Assembly (NCBI RefSeq): GCF_014518425.1
Contig: NZ_JACVCU010000005.1
Location: forward strand, 372,678 to 436,677
Reading direction: 5' to 3'
Source of the DNA: Terrabacter sp. MAHUQ-38
Lineage (GTDB): Bacteria > Actinomycetota > Actinomycetes > Actinomycetales > Dermatophilaceae
Length of the DNA stretch: 64,000 nucleotides
The notes under the pieces were generated by a model that was not told the DNA's origin, made no database searches, and saw only the letters and a list, made by a program, of their open reading frames with translations. The stretch's first letter is position 1, and every line of letters starts with the position of its first letter. This document shows positions 1-7,753 of the stretch, piece after piece. The translations under genes were made by a program, and so were the position numbers.

Positions 1-264
1 GGCGTGGCCATGCTCCGAGGGAGCCTCCAGCGACTGCGCAGCGGCGTTGGCGAGGATGAGCGAGGTCGCACCGTCGAGCAGCCCGCTGTTGGCGAGCTCG
101 ACGACCGCTTCGGCGCGACGCACGAGACGGGCGTCGAGAGCCGCGAGCGTGCCGCTGAGGCGCACGTGCAGCCGGTCGAGCCGAGCCGCGGTGTAGGAGA
201 GGTACCAGCCGACGATGACGAGCACGAACAAGATCGCGAAAACCCAGGAGAGAACCTCGCTCAC
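1..264 (-). CDS. Membrane protein, Rv2609c-like, N-terminal part
   Basis: Only the first 88 codons lie in the window; the gene runs off the left edge. The GTG start at 264 sits just below the pimA stop (261) and overlaps it by 4 bp. Residues 5-20 form one hydrophobic helix (LSWVFAILFVLVIVGWYL), followed by an amphipathic Arg-rich helix (DRLHVRLSGTLAALDARL). In mycobacteria the gene after pimA, Rv2609c, encodes a membrane protein with this kind of N-terminus and a C-terminal NUDIX domain; position and N-terminal pattern suggest the same protein here. The NUDIX part is not visible, so the function is inferred from synteny only. Confidence 0.6.
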   Translation of the reverse strand, partial: MSEVLSWVFAILFVLVIVGWYLSYTAARLDRLHVRLSGTLAALDARLVRRAEAVVELANSGLLDGATSLILANAAAQSLEAPSEHGHA

Positions 265-1430
265 CGGGCGCCCCCGCGCAGGAAACGGTTCCAGCGGCCC
301 TGCGCCGGCATCGCGGCTGCCCGACCCTCGATGACCGTCTCGTAGACCGCGAGGATCTCGTCGGCCACGACCGACCAGTCGAAGATCCGCGCGCGCCGCT
401 GGCCCGCCTCGGCGAGCTCGGCCCGCCGCTCGGGACGGCGCAGCAGGTCCACCAGGGTGCGCGCCAGAGCGTCGGGCTGCTCGTTGGCGAACATCGCGCC
501 CGCCTGACCGCCGTCGAGCACCCGGGAGAACGCCGACAGGTCGCTGGCCAGGACGCAGGCGCCGGCACTCATCGCCTCGATGAGGATGATGCCGAAGCTC
601 TCGCCGCCGGTGTTGGGCGCGACATACACGTCCACCGACGCGAGCAGGGAGGCTTTGTCGTCGTCGGACACCGAGCCGAGGAACTCGCACGCGGCGACGA
701 CCTCGGCCGGCCAGCCCTCGGTCACGTCGTCGGGGTCGCCCGGTCCGGCGACGAGCACCCGCAGGCCGGGCACGGAGCGCAGCACCTCCGGCAGGGCCGC
801 TGCGAGGACAGGGAGACCCTTGCGCGGCTCGCCCATGCGGCCGAGGAAGGCGATCGTCGGGGCTGTGGGCGTGCCGATCCACGGTGAACGCCGCGGCGCC
901 TCGGCGAACCGGTCGACGTAGACACCGTTGGGGATGACGACGGCGTCGCCGCCGACGTGCGTCGTGACGGTGCGACGCGCGTCCTCGCTGACCGCGATGC
1001 GGCCGGCGATCTTCTCGAGGCTCGGCCGGATGATGGGGTATGCCGTCTGCATCGTCCGCGAGCGCAGCATCGACGTGTGGAAGGTCGCGACGATCGGACC
1101 TTCCGCGGCCATGAGCGCGAGCACGCTGACACTGGGCGTCACGGGCTCGTGCAGGTGCAGGACGTCGAACTCGCCGGCGTCGAGCCACTTGCCGACCTTC
1201 GAGGCGGTGACGGGACCGAAGTTGAGGCGCGCGACGGAGCCGTTGTAGCGCACCGCGGTGGCGCGACCCGCCGACGTGACGTAGCCGGGCAGCTCTGTCT
1301 CGCTGTCGGCGGGCGCGAGGACGGAGACGTCGTGGCCCTGGCCGATGAGGTGCTCGGCGAGGTCGCGGACGTGGAACTGCACCCCACCCGGCACGTCGAA
1401 CGAGTAAGGACAGACGATCCCGATCCTCAC
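261..1430 (-). CDS. pimA: Phosphatidylinositol mannosyltransferase PimA
   Basis: 389 aa GT4 glycosyltransferase that transfers mannose from GDP-mannose to phosphatidylinositol, the first step of PIM synthesis at the inner face of the membrane. The N-terminal Rossmann domain begins VRIGIVCPYSFDVPGGVQ, with the GGV loop at residues 15-17 that contacts phospholipid and nucleotide sugar. The C-terminal domain has LGRMGEPRKGL and the E-x7-E signature in GESFGIILIEAMSAG near residue 275. The GTG start at 1430 overlaps the upstream acyltransferase stop by 4 bp (GTGA), implying translational coupling. The open frame continues upstream, but that part is the shadow of the acyltransferase gene. Length matches the mycobacterial enzyme. 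Confidence 0.93.
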   Translation of the reverse strand: MRIGIVCPYSFDVPGGVQFHVRDLAEHLIGQGHDVSVLAPADSETELPGYVTSAGRATAVRYNGSVARLNFGPVTASKVGKWLDAGEFDVLHLHEPVTPSVSVLALMAAEGPIVATFHTSMLRSRTMQTAYPIIRPSLEKIAGRIAVSEDARRTVTTHVGGDAVVIPNGVYVDRFAEAPRRSPWIGTPTAPTIAFLGRMGEPRKGLPVLAAALPEVLRSVPGLRVLVAGPGDPDDVTEGWPAEVVAACEFLGSVSDDDKASLLASVDVYVAPNTGGESFGIILIEAMSAGACVLASDLSAFSRVLDGGQAGAMFANEQPDALARTLVDLLRRPERRAELAEAGQRRARIFDWSVVADEILAVYETVIEGRAAAMPAQGRWNRFLRGGAR

Positions 1431-2452
1431 GGTGTGGCCCCGGTTCGTCGTTCGGCCGGCATGGGGGGCACCGAGGCCGACGCCGAGGTGGTGGACGCGC
1501 TCGCGGCCGGGGAGACCGGCGCGTCGAGGTCGTCGACGAAGACGCGCTGGAGCATGTGCCAGCTCGACGTGTGCTCGCGGATCGTCACCGCGATGTGGTC
1601 GGCGCACTGCTGGACGAGGTCGGCGGCCCGCACCGCCGTGGTCCCCTCGACCCGCGGCACGAGCCGCCCGCTGAACTCGATCCTGGTGCGGTGTCCGCCG
1701 AGGCCCTCGCCGCGTGGCGCGCGCTCGTACCAGATACGGGCCGCGTAGAGCGGCGCGCCCGTCATGAGCGACAGCACCGCGGGGCCCTTCGCCATCCGGG
1801 CCCGATGCCCGAGCAGGTCGACCTCGACGCCGCCCTGGGTGAGGTCTCGGTCGGCCGCGAGCGCGATGAGCCGGCCGCCGTCCCGCGCCGCGGCGAGCAG
1901 ACCGTGGAAGGGGTCGGCGCCACCCGTCAGCGGGATGATGTCCATGCCGATGCTGCGCCGGAAGGCGACGAACTCCTGGTACACCTCCTCCGGCTCGAGG
2001 CGCTCGGCGACCGTCGTGACCGGCATCAGGTTGCCGGCCGACCATGCGGCGCCGAGGTCGAAGTTGCCGAGGTGCCCCACGAAGACGACGCCTGCCTCGC
2101 CGCGCGCACACAGCTCGCGCACCTCCTCGTCGCCGCTCGCCACCACGGCTGCGTCGATCTGCGCCCGGCTCAGCGACGGCATGCGGAACGCCTCGCAGTA
2201 GTAGCGCATGTAGGAGCGCATCCCCTGGTGTACGAGGGAGTCGAGCTCGCGCTCGTCGAGCTCGGGACGCACCTTGGCGTAGTTGGATCGAAGCCGCTCG
2301 ATGCCCCGGCCGCCGCGGCGGACGGCGATGTCGGCCACCCGGTCGAACAGGGCGTAGGCCGCCCGCTCCGGCAGCGCGCGTACGGCTGACCAGCCGAGCT
2401 TGAAGCCGAGCACGCTCACGGTGTCGGTGGCCCGTCGGGCAAGCCCGGTCAC
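1427..2452 (-). CDS. Phosphatidylinositol mannoside acyltransferase (PatA-like)
   Basis: 341 aa protein of the HtrB/LpxL lysophospholipid acyltransferase superfamily. The H-x4-D motif is His127-Asp132 in GHLGNFDLG. By synteny (pgsA - patA - pimA) it should acylate the 6-position of the mannose of PIM1/PIM2 (PatA, Rv2611c). The C-terminal 40 residues are Ala/Ser/Pro rich and probably disordered. The ATG at 2452 overlaps the pgsA stop by 4 bp, and the stop overlaps the pimA start by 4 bp, so three lipid genes are translated as one coupled unit. Confidence 0.9.
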   Translation of the reverse strand: MTGLARRATDTVSVLGFKLGWSAVRALPERAAYALFDRVADIAVRRGGRGIERLRSNYAKVRPELDERELDSLVHQGMRSYMRYYCEAFRMPSLSRAQIDAAVVASGDEEVRELCARGEAGVVFVGHLGNFDLGAAWSAGNLMPVTTVAERLEPEEVYQEFVAFRRSIGMDIIPLTGGADPFHGLLAAARDGGRLIALAADRDLTQGGVEVDLLGHRARMAKGPAVLSLMTGAPLYAARIWYERAPRGEGLGGHRTRIEFSGRLVPRVEGTTAVRAADLVQQCADHIAVTIREHTSSWHMLQRVFVDDLDAPVSPAASASTTSASASVPPMPAERRTGATP

Positions 2453-3072
2453 GCGCCCACCTCACCGGAGGCGAGGGCCTGCCGGCGCACGGTCAGCATG
2501 CGCTGCAGGACCGTCACGAAGCTCGCCACCGCGAGCAGCCCGAGCACCACGCCGAGCAACACGGTCGAGCCGAGGAGGTCGGCGAAGAAGGCCGCGACGA
2601 GCACCGCGACGAGCCGGTCGGCGCGTTCGGCGATGCCGACGTCCGCGGTGTAGCCGAGGCCCTCCGCCCGTGCCTTGGCGTAGGAGACGACGCTGCCGAG
2701 GATGAGGCACGCGAGGGCGAGGCCCGCCATGAGCTGGTTGTTGCCCCTGCCCGCGTAGAAGAGGACGAGGCCGCCGAAGATCGCGGCGTCGCCCATGCGG
2801 TCCAGGGTCGAGTCGAGGTAGGCGCCCCACTTGCTCGACCGGCCGGACTCACGCGCCATGATGCCGTCGACGTTGTCGGAGAAGACGAACGCGGTGATGA
2901 CCAGCACGCCCACCCAGATCTCACCTCGGGGGAAGAAGGCCAGCGCGCCGACGCAGACACCCGTCGTGCCCACGATCGTCACGATGTCGGGGCTGATCCC
3001 GAGGCGGAGGAACACGTGGGCGATCGGACCGAGGATCTTGGTCATCGACGCGCGCAGGAGTCTGTTGAGCAT
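2449..3072 (-). CDS. pgsA: Phosphatidylinositol phosphate synthase
   Basis: 207 aa integral membrane CDP-alcohol phosphotransferase. The full signature D-G-x2-A-R-x8-G-x3-D-x3-D is present at residues 69-91 (DG at 69-70, AR at 73-74, G83, D87, D91), with D66 as the extra metal ligand. Six hydrophobic segments fit the family fold. In actinobacteria this gene next to PatA and PimA makes phosphatidylinositol phosphate from CDP-diacylglycerol and inositol phosphate, the entry point for PIM. It is the second gene of the HIT-pgsA-patA-pimA operon, 59 bp after the HIT gene. Confidence 0.92.
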   Translation of the reverse strand: MLNRLLRASMTKILGPIAHVFLRLGISPDIVTIVGTTGVCVGALAFFPRGEIWVGVLVITAFVFSDNVDGIMARESGRSSKWGAYLDSTLDRMGDAAIFGGLVLFYAGRGNNQLMAGLALACLILGSVVSYAKARAEGLGYTADVGIAERADRLVAVLVAAFFADLLGSTVLLGVVLGLLAVASFVTVLQRMLTVRRQALASGEVGA

Positions 3073-3131
3073 GGTGGGGACAGCCTACTGACCGGTTGCG
3101 CATGCCCGGGCACGCCGTATGGTGCGGCGCG

Positions 3132-3713
3132 TCAGTCGGTGGGCCAGGCCGCGACGAGGCGCGAGCGGGTCTCCTCCAGCAGGACGGGCAGCGCCTTCGT
3201 CTGGGCGATGATCGGCAGGAAGTTGGAGTCGCCGCTCCAGCGGGGCACGACGTGCTGGTGCAGGTGGGCCGCTACGCCGGCTCCCGCGACCGCGCCCTGG
3301 TTCATCCCGAGGTTGAAGCCGTGCGGCTCGGAGGCGCCCTGCAGCGCACGGATGGCCTGCTTGGTCAGTGCCGTGAACTCGGTCGTCTCCTCGTCGCTGA
3401 GGTCTACGTAGAGCGAGACGTGCCGATAGGGGCAGACGAGGACGTGGCCGGGGTTGTACGGGAAGAGGTTCATGACGACGTAGCAGTGCTCGCCGCGGTG
3501 GACGATGAGTCCTTCGGCATCCGGCTTGGTCGGCGCGGAGCAGAACGGGCAGTCGGTGCCGGCGTCGTCGGCGGGCTTGTCCCCGAGGATGTAGGCCATC
3601 CGGTGCGGGGTCCAGAGCCGCTCGAAGCCGTCCTCGACGCGGGCGAACCCCTCGACGTGCTCCGGCGCCGCGGACTCGCCCGTGGACGTGGTGCCACTCG
3701 CCTGCGTCGTCAT
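3132..3713 (-). CDS. HIT-family nucleotide hydrolase/phosphorylase
   Basis: 193 aa. The histidine triad is HLHQH at residues 150-154 followed by VVPRW. A CPFC pair (55-58) precedes the HIT core, as in the AP4A phosphorylase-like HIT proteins of actinobacteria. Rv2613c, its positional equivalent upstream of pgsA, is an AP4A phosphorylase, so diadenosine-tetraphosphate cleavage is the best guess. The ATG at 3713 (MTTQAS) was chosen because upstream sequence in this frame has no domain content and crosses intergenic hairpins. It heads the PIM operon. Confidence 0.88.
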   Translation of the reverse strand: MTTQASGTTSTGESAAPEHVEGFARVEDGFERLWTPHRMAYILGDKPADDAGTDCPFCSAPTKPDAEGLIVHRGEHCYVVMNLFPYNPGHVLVCPYRHVSLYVDLSDEETTEFTALTKQAIRALQGASEPHGFNLGMNQGAVAGAGVAAHLHQHVVPRWSGDSNFLPIIAQTKALPVLLEETRSRLVAAWPTD

Positions 3714-3829
3714 GGTGTCTGATCCTAGGACGGGGGATCCCTCGGCGAGAGGGCCGGACCCGGGTCGCGAGACACCGGTGCAGCGTGTCGATTTCGGGAT
3801 CGGGTGCCGGAGCCGGTTGAATTGGGCGC

Positions 3830-3858
3830 GGCCCTGCGATGTGTGAGATCGCAGGGCC
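3830..3858. repeat. Hairpin with GTGTGAG loop, copy 1
   Basis: A perfect 11-bp inverted repeat (GGCCCTGCGAT / ATCGCAGGGCC) closes a 7-nt loop GTGTGAG on the plus strand. It lies 117 bp upstream of the HIT gene start. Three further hairpins with the same or nearly the same loop follow within 400 bp. It could be a terminator or part of a structured RNA; the transcribed strand is not known. Confidence 0.75.
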
Positions 3859-3908
3859 CTTGTCGTGCCGTCGCAGGCGTGCTCGTACGTCAGAGTCGAC
3901 ACGGAACA

Positions 3909-3935
3909 GCCCTGCGGGTGTGAGAGCCGCAGGGC
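3909..3935. repeat. Hairpin with GTGTGAG loop, copy 2
   Basis: A 9-bp perfect stem (GCCCTGCGG / CCGCAGGGC) closes a 9-nt loop that begins GTGTGAG. The stem starts with CCCTGCG like copy 1 but diverges at the loop end with compensating changes on both arms, which argues that base pairing is maintained. Confidence 0.7.
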
Positions 3936-3987
3936 CGTGGTCCTCGAGCACGCGCGGCGTCGAGCCGCCAGGCGCATGAAGGAAGGT

Positions 3988-4020
3988 GAAGGCCCGGGAA
4001 GTATGAGTTCCCGGGCCTTC
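3988..4020. repeat. Hairpin with GTATGAG loop, copy 3
   Basis: The longest stem of the family: 13 bp, GAAGGCCCGGGAA / TTCCCGGGCCTTC, loop GTATGAG. The sequence on either side is pyrimidine-rich on the strand leaving the hairpin, so it could terminate transcription in either direction. It lies about 50 nt downstream of a candidate minus-strand promoter (4080-4108). Confidence 0.75.
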
Positions 4021-4073
4021 GATTCTTCCTCGCCGAAGCGATTCAGAAACCGTCCCGCCGAAGCGGTTCGGTA
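3988..4073 (-). ncRNA. Candidate small RNA (hypothetical)
   Basis: On the minus strand a promoter-like TTGTCA - 17 bp - TAGAAC is followed by a 5' mini-hairpin (CCGAA-loop-TTCGG, 4059-4072), a repeated CGCTTCGGCG element, and the 13-bp GC-rich hairpin at 3988-4020, which could terminate it. The predicted transcript is roughly 86 nt with no start codon plus ribosome site. It could instead be the leader of the HIT-pgsA operon, since transcription is in the same direction. Confidence 0.3.
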
Positions 4074-4079
4074 AGGACT

Positions 4080-4108
4080 GTTCTAGCCCCGTAACACGCT
4101 CGTGACAA
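4080..4108 (-). promoter_or_regulatory. Promoter-like element in the 3.7-4.3 kb gap
   Basis: Reading the minus strand: -35 TTGTCA (4108-4103), 17-bp spacer, -10 TAGAAC (4085-4080). The start point would be near 4073. It faces the HIT-pgsA-patA-pimA operon about 360 bp downstream, so it may drive that operon, a small RNA, or both. Confidence 0.45.
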
Positions 4109-4234
4109 GGGGTTTGCCAAAGATTCTCCGGAGTTCGTGCAGAGCTCACGGCGTGTCCCCACAATCGGCGGCGTGTCGGCGGGGGTCGGCGGCTGGGCTC
4201 AGCCCCACCGATGCGGTTCAATGGTGCACGAGGA

Positions 4235-4259
4235 CCCCGTGGTGTGTGAGACCACGGGG
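4235..4259 (-). terminator. Hairpin with GTGTGAG loop, copy 4; likely GH92 terminator
   Basis: A perfect 9-bp stem CCCCGTGGT / ACCACGGGG with loop GTGTGAG on the plus strand. It lies 22 bp beyond the stop of the minus-strand GH92 gene, the usual place for an intrinsic terminator, although no T-run follows. It belongs to the same loop family as the three hairpins at 3830-4020. Confidence 0.6.
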
Positions 4260-4281
4260 CCCTCGTACGTTCGGCCGGCCG

Positions 4282-7200
4282 TCACCGCAGCGACACGGCA
4301 TACACCTCGAAACGGCCGTCCGCGGGCAGCGTGACCGACTGGAGCCGGCGGGCGGGGTCCGCCGCCGCCGTCGCCCCGAAGAGCTGCACGGGTGGCCCGT
4401 CGACGCCCGACCCGCCCTTGATCCGGTGGTCCATGGCGATGGCGACCGTGTTGCCGTTGTGGCCGCTGCCGGCCGCCCAGTCCGTCAGGGCGATCGGCAC
4501 CGTCTGGACGCTGCCGTCGGTGTAGGTCAGGCGCAGCGCGGTCGTGACGTCGCCGTTGTGGGTGGCCCCGATGACGTGGATCGAGGTCCGGGACCCGGCC
4601 GGAACGAGGAGGGTCTGCCCGCGGCCCTCGACGAAGTTCGGTGTGGTGCCGGACGTCGGAGGCGCGGCATACGTGACCCCGTTCCAGTCCCAGGTGCCGG
4701 CGGCCGGCAGCAGCGCGGCGTCGTAGCTCCACCCGCTGCCGTCGAAGTTGCCCTCGCTCGGCGACGCGACGGTCGCCGTGCCGTCGTGGTTGCGGGCCGG
4801 GCCCAGGTCGACGGCACAGGCCTCGCCGTCGCCGAGGCAGCCGAGGGCGTCACGGACCTGGACGGCGACCGTACGCGTGACGGGTTCGACGCCGGGTGCC
4901 GCCGCGGTCACGAGGACCTGGTGGTCACCCACGCCCAGTCCGGCCGGCAGCCGCAGGGTCACGGGGACCGACGCGCTCGCGGGCACGCCGTCGCTGTGCA
5001 GCACCGCCGCGCCCTCACCCTCCGGGCCGACCGTCGCACCCCATCCGCCGGGGACCGTGACCGACACGTCGACGGGGAGGCTCTTCGGCGCCTGGCCCAC
5101 TAGGTCGACGGACAGGCGCGCCTCCCGCGCGCCGGTCGGGACCACCACGGGGCTCGGACGCACCGTCATGGACAGACCGAGGCGCGGGTCGCGCCCTGCC
5201 TGCACGGCCGAGGGCGGGACGTCGGCCGGTGTCGTGCCCCAACCGCTCGGTGTGGTGCCGACGGTGTGGGCGACGGTGCCACCGCGGCGCAGGTCGTTCC
5301 AGCCGACCCAGCTCCTGGTGGTCGTGCGGCCGTTGACGGCCAGCGTCTGCACGTAGCGCCGGTCGTCGGAGACTCCGGGCGCGGTGACGGTCAGGCGTCC
5401 GCCCTGGCCCGTGCGCACCGTCGACGGCGCCGCCACGTCGATGTCGACGCGCTCGAACTGCGGCGAGGAGACGACGAAGAAGTTCGCGCCGCTCATCGTC
5501 GGGTACAGGCCCCACGACGAGAAGACGTACCAGGCGGACATCGTGCCGAGGTCGTCGTTGCCGGTCATGCCGTCGGCGCCGTCGGTGAACAGCGTGAACG
5601 CGGCGCGGGCGACCGTGGCGATCTTCGCCGGCTCCTGCACCCAGGCGTAGACGTAGGGCGCGAGCAGGTCCGGCTCGTTGTTCGGGTTGTACGTCGGCTT
5701 GCTGTAGTAGGCGTACGTCGCCTCGATCCAGTCGGTGCGGGCCGTGCCGGCGGGGTCGGTGAGCAGCTTCGGGTAGGCGAAGAAGTCATCGAGCCGCTGC
5801 TCCGTCGCGACGCGTCCGCCCATGAGCTTGACGAGCCCGGCCGGGTCCTGCGGAGCGAGCCACTGGTACTGGTAGGAGCCGCCCTCGTGGAACGCGTGCG
5901 ATGCCTCGACGGGCTCGTAGGGGTCGAGCCACGTGCCGTCGGCCAGGCGGGGCCGGAAGGTCTGCGTGCCGTCGTCCCAGAGGTTCCGGTACCAGCCGCT
6001 GCGCTCGGTGAGCATGGCTGCGTCGGCCGTGTGGCCGAGCCCTCTCGCCATGAGGGCGAGCGACGCGTCGGCCGCCGCGTACTCCATCGTGGCGGAGGCC
6101 GGGTGCGCGCAGTCGTTGTCCCCGCCGTGGGAGACGCAGTCCGTCCCCACCTCCAGACCGAACGGGATGTAGCCGAGCTTCTCGTACCAGTGCTGGCCGG
6201 AGCGGCCGTTGTACTGGCTGTCGGCCGGAGGTCGCTCGGTCGCGTTCTGCTTGAGCAGCGCGTACGCCTCCGCCTCGTGCCCGGCGAGGAAGCCCTTGCT
6301 CCAACCCTCGACGAGGAACGGCGTCACCGGGTCGCCGGTCATGATGTTCGTCTCGCTGTTGACGAGGGCCCAGCGCGGCAGCCAGCCGCCCTCGCGCCCG
6401 ATCGCGAGGACCGACAGGTGGGAGTCGCGTGCGACGTCGGGCGCGAGCACCTCGAGCAGCTGGTTCTGCGGGCGGTAGGTGTCCCAGAGGGAGAAGTTCT
6501 GACGCGGCGTATAGCCCTCCGCGACGTGCACCTTCCCGTCCCAGCCGTGATAGCGGCCGTCGACGTCCGAGGCGAGGTTCGGGTGCATGAGCGAGTGGTA
6601 GAGCGCCGTGTAGTACGCGGTACGCCGCTCGTGCGTGCCGCCCGTGACCCGAGCGCGACCGAGCTGCTCCTCCCACCGGCCCGTCAGGCGGGCGCGGGTC
6701 GCGTCGAAGTCGAACGAGTCGCCCGTCTCGGCGGTCAGGTTGGCCCGGGCGCCCTCGGCGCCGGTGTAGCTCAGGGCGACCTTCATCGTCACGGAGGTCG
6801 TGCCGCCGGCGAAGGTCAGGGCGGCCCCGTTGCCGCCGTCGGCCGTCCGCGCGTCGCGGGCGCCGGGCGTGAGCGTCGTGCCGCTCCACGTGCCGAACGA
6901 GCTGAAGGGCCGGTCGAACTCGGCCCGGAACCACACCGTGTGCTGGTCCTTGCCGGCGCAGAAGTTGCCGTCGTGGATGCGGCCCTCGACGACGCGGTCA
7001 CCGACGACGTGCACCTCGGAGTCGAAGACCCGCATGTTCGCCTTGCCGGTGTTGAGCAGGACGTTGGCCTGCTTGCCGGCCGGGAAGGTGTAGCGCTGCC
7101 AGCCGGTGCGGTCGGTCGCGGTCAGCTCCGCCTGGACGCCGTAGGTCGGCAGGCCGACGCGGTAGTAGCCGGGGCTCGCCTCCTCGTCGTCGTGCGAGTA

Positions 7201-7560
7201 CGCCGACCGGTACCGGGACGCGTCGACGGTCGTGACGGCCCCCGTGGTGGGCATGACCGGCAGCTCACCGACGACGGGACAGCCGACCCCCGACAGGTGG
7301 GTCTGGCTGAAGCCGTACATCGAGGACTGCGAGTAGTCGTAGCCGCCCTCTCCCCCGGTGTCGGGACTCACCTGGACCATGCCGAAGGGGGCACTGGCAC
7401 CCGGGAAGGTGTTCCCGTTGTCCTGCGTGCCGATGAACGGGTTGACCGACTCGACGAGCGGCTCGGACGCCGCCGCCGGTGGCGCCCCGGAGGGCAGGAC
7501 GGGGCCGAGGGCGGTGGCGGCGAGGACGACGGCGGAGAGCGGGCGGAGCACGGTGCGCAT
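4282..7560 (-). CDS. Secreted GH92 alpha-mannosidase
   Basis: 1092 aa. A Sec signal peptide (about residues 1-32, ending AAAS) precedes the GH92 N-terminal domain starting NPFIGTQDNGNTFPGASAPF (residue 40). Hallmarks of the catalytic (alpha/alpha)6 domain are HEGGSYQYQW with the likely general acid Glu559, and GNDDLGTMSAWY with Asp669/Asp670 as the base pair. GH92 enzymes are calcium-dependent exo-alpha-mannosidases acting with inversion. After about residue 790 there are extra beta-rich modules, including an Ig-like region and a C-terminal carbohydrate-binding-like domain (CAVDLGP... onwards). The gene separates thrS from the HIT-PIM operon, a position that is gene-free in mycobacteria, so it looks like an insertion. 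Its substrate could be external mannan/N-glycan or the cell's own mannolipids. Confidence 0.9.
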   Translation of the reverse strand: MRTVLRPLSAVVLAATALGPVLPSGAPPAAASEPLVESVNPFIGTQDNGNTFPGASAPFGMVQVSPDTGGEGGYDYSQSSMYGFSQTHLSGVGCPVVGELPVMPTTGAVTTVDASRYRSAYSHDDEEASPGYYRVGLPTYGVQAELTATDRTGWQRYTFPAGKQANVLLNTGKANMRVFDSEVHVVGDRVVEGRIHDGNFCAGKDQHTVWFRAEFDRPFSSFGTWSGTTLTPGARDARTADGGNGAALTFAGGTTSVTMKVALSYTGAEGARANLTAETGDSFDFDATRARLTGRWEEQLGRARVTGGTHERRTAYYTALYHSLMHPNLASDVDGRYHGWDGKVHVAEGYTPRQNFSLWDTYRPQNQLLEVLAPDVARDSHLSVLAIGREGGWLPRWALVNSETNIMTGDPVTPFLVEGWSKGFLAGHEAEAYALLKQNATERPPADSQYNGRSGQHWYEKLGYIPFGLEVGTDCVSHGGDNDCAHPASATMEYAAADASLALMARGLGHTADAAMLTERSGWYRNLWDDGTQTFRPRLADGTWLDPYEPVEASHAFHEGGSYQYQWLAPQDPAGLVKLMGGRVATEQRLDDFFAYPKLLTDPAGTARTDWIEATYAYYSKPTYNPNNEPDLLAPYVYAWVQEPAKIATVARAAFTLFTDGADGMTGNDDLGTMSAWYVFSSWGLYPTMSGANFFVVSSPQFERVDIDVAAPSTVRTGQGGRLTVTAPGVSDDRRYVQTLAVNGRTTTRSWVGWNDLRRGGTVAHTVGTTPSGWGTTPADVPPSAVQAGRDPRLGLSMTVRPSPVVVPTGAREARLSVDLVGQAPKSLPVDVSVTVPGGWGATVGPEGEGAAVLHSDGVPASASVPVTLRLPAGLGVGDHQVLVTAAAPGVEPVTRTVAVQVRDALGCLGDGEACAVDLGPARNHDGTATVASPSEGNFDGSGWSYDAALLPAAGTWDWNGVTYAAPPTSGTTPNFVEGRGQTLLVPAGSRTSIHVIGATHNGDVTTALRLTYTDGSVQTVPIALTDWAAGSGHNGNTVAIAMDHRIKGGSGVDGPPVQLFGATAAADPARRLQSVTLPADGRFEVYAVSLR

Positions 7561-7644
7561 CTGGACGTTCCTTCACGGGCGACGACGATGTCTCGCCCGA
7601 GACTCGTGACGTCCCCTCCCCCGCGTCAACCCGTGACCGATGTC

Positions 7645-7673
7645 CTGTCCGATGGACGCGCGACATCGGACAG
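7645..7673. promoter_or_regulatory. Palindrome upstream of GH92 (possible operator)
   Basis: A 10-bp inverted repeat CTGTCCGATG / CATCGGACAG with a 9-bp gap lies 85-113 bp upstream of the GH92 start. The overlapping half-site CCGATGTC at 7637-7644 also pairs with GACATCGG in the right arm. The spacing and lack of a downstream T-run fit a repressor or activator site better than a terminator. No regulator gene for it is in the window. Confidence 0.4.
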
Positions 7674-7679
7674 AACGGA

Positions 7680-7732
7680 CGTATGCCGCCGGGTGGGGTC
7701 ACACGGGCGCGGACCCGGCCCGGCGGCATACG
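7680..7732 (-). terminator. thrS terminator
   Basis: A perfect 14-bp stem, CGTATGCCGCCGGG (7680-7693) and CCCGGCGGCATACG (7719-7732), closes a 25-nt loop, 21 bp past the thrS stop. Both arms end in the CGTATGCC motif that recurs in this genome. It can act for thrS on the minus strand. Confidence 0.65.
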
Positions 7733-7753
7733 TCGTCGGTCGTGCTCGGGAGC

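Noticed and set aside
261-2465. An apparent 734-aa fusion of PimA with an upstream Arg-rich segment
   Set aside because: The upstream part is an out-of-frame reading of the acyltransferase gene; PimA begins at the GTG at 1430 with a proper N-terminus.
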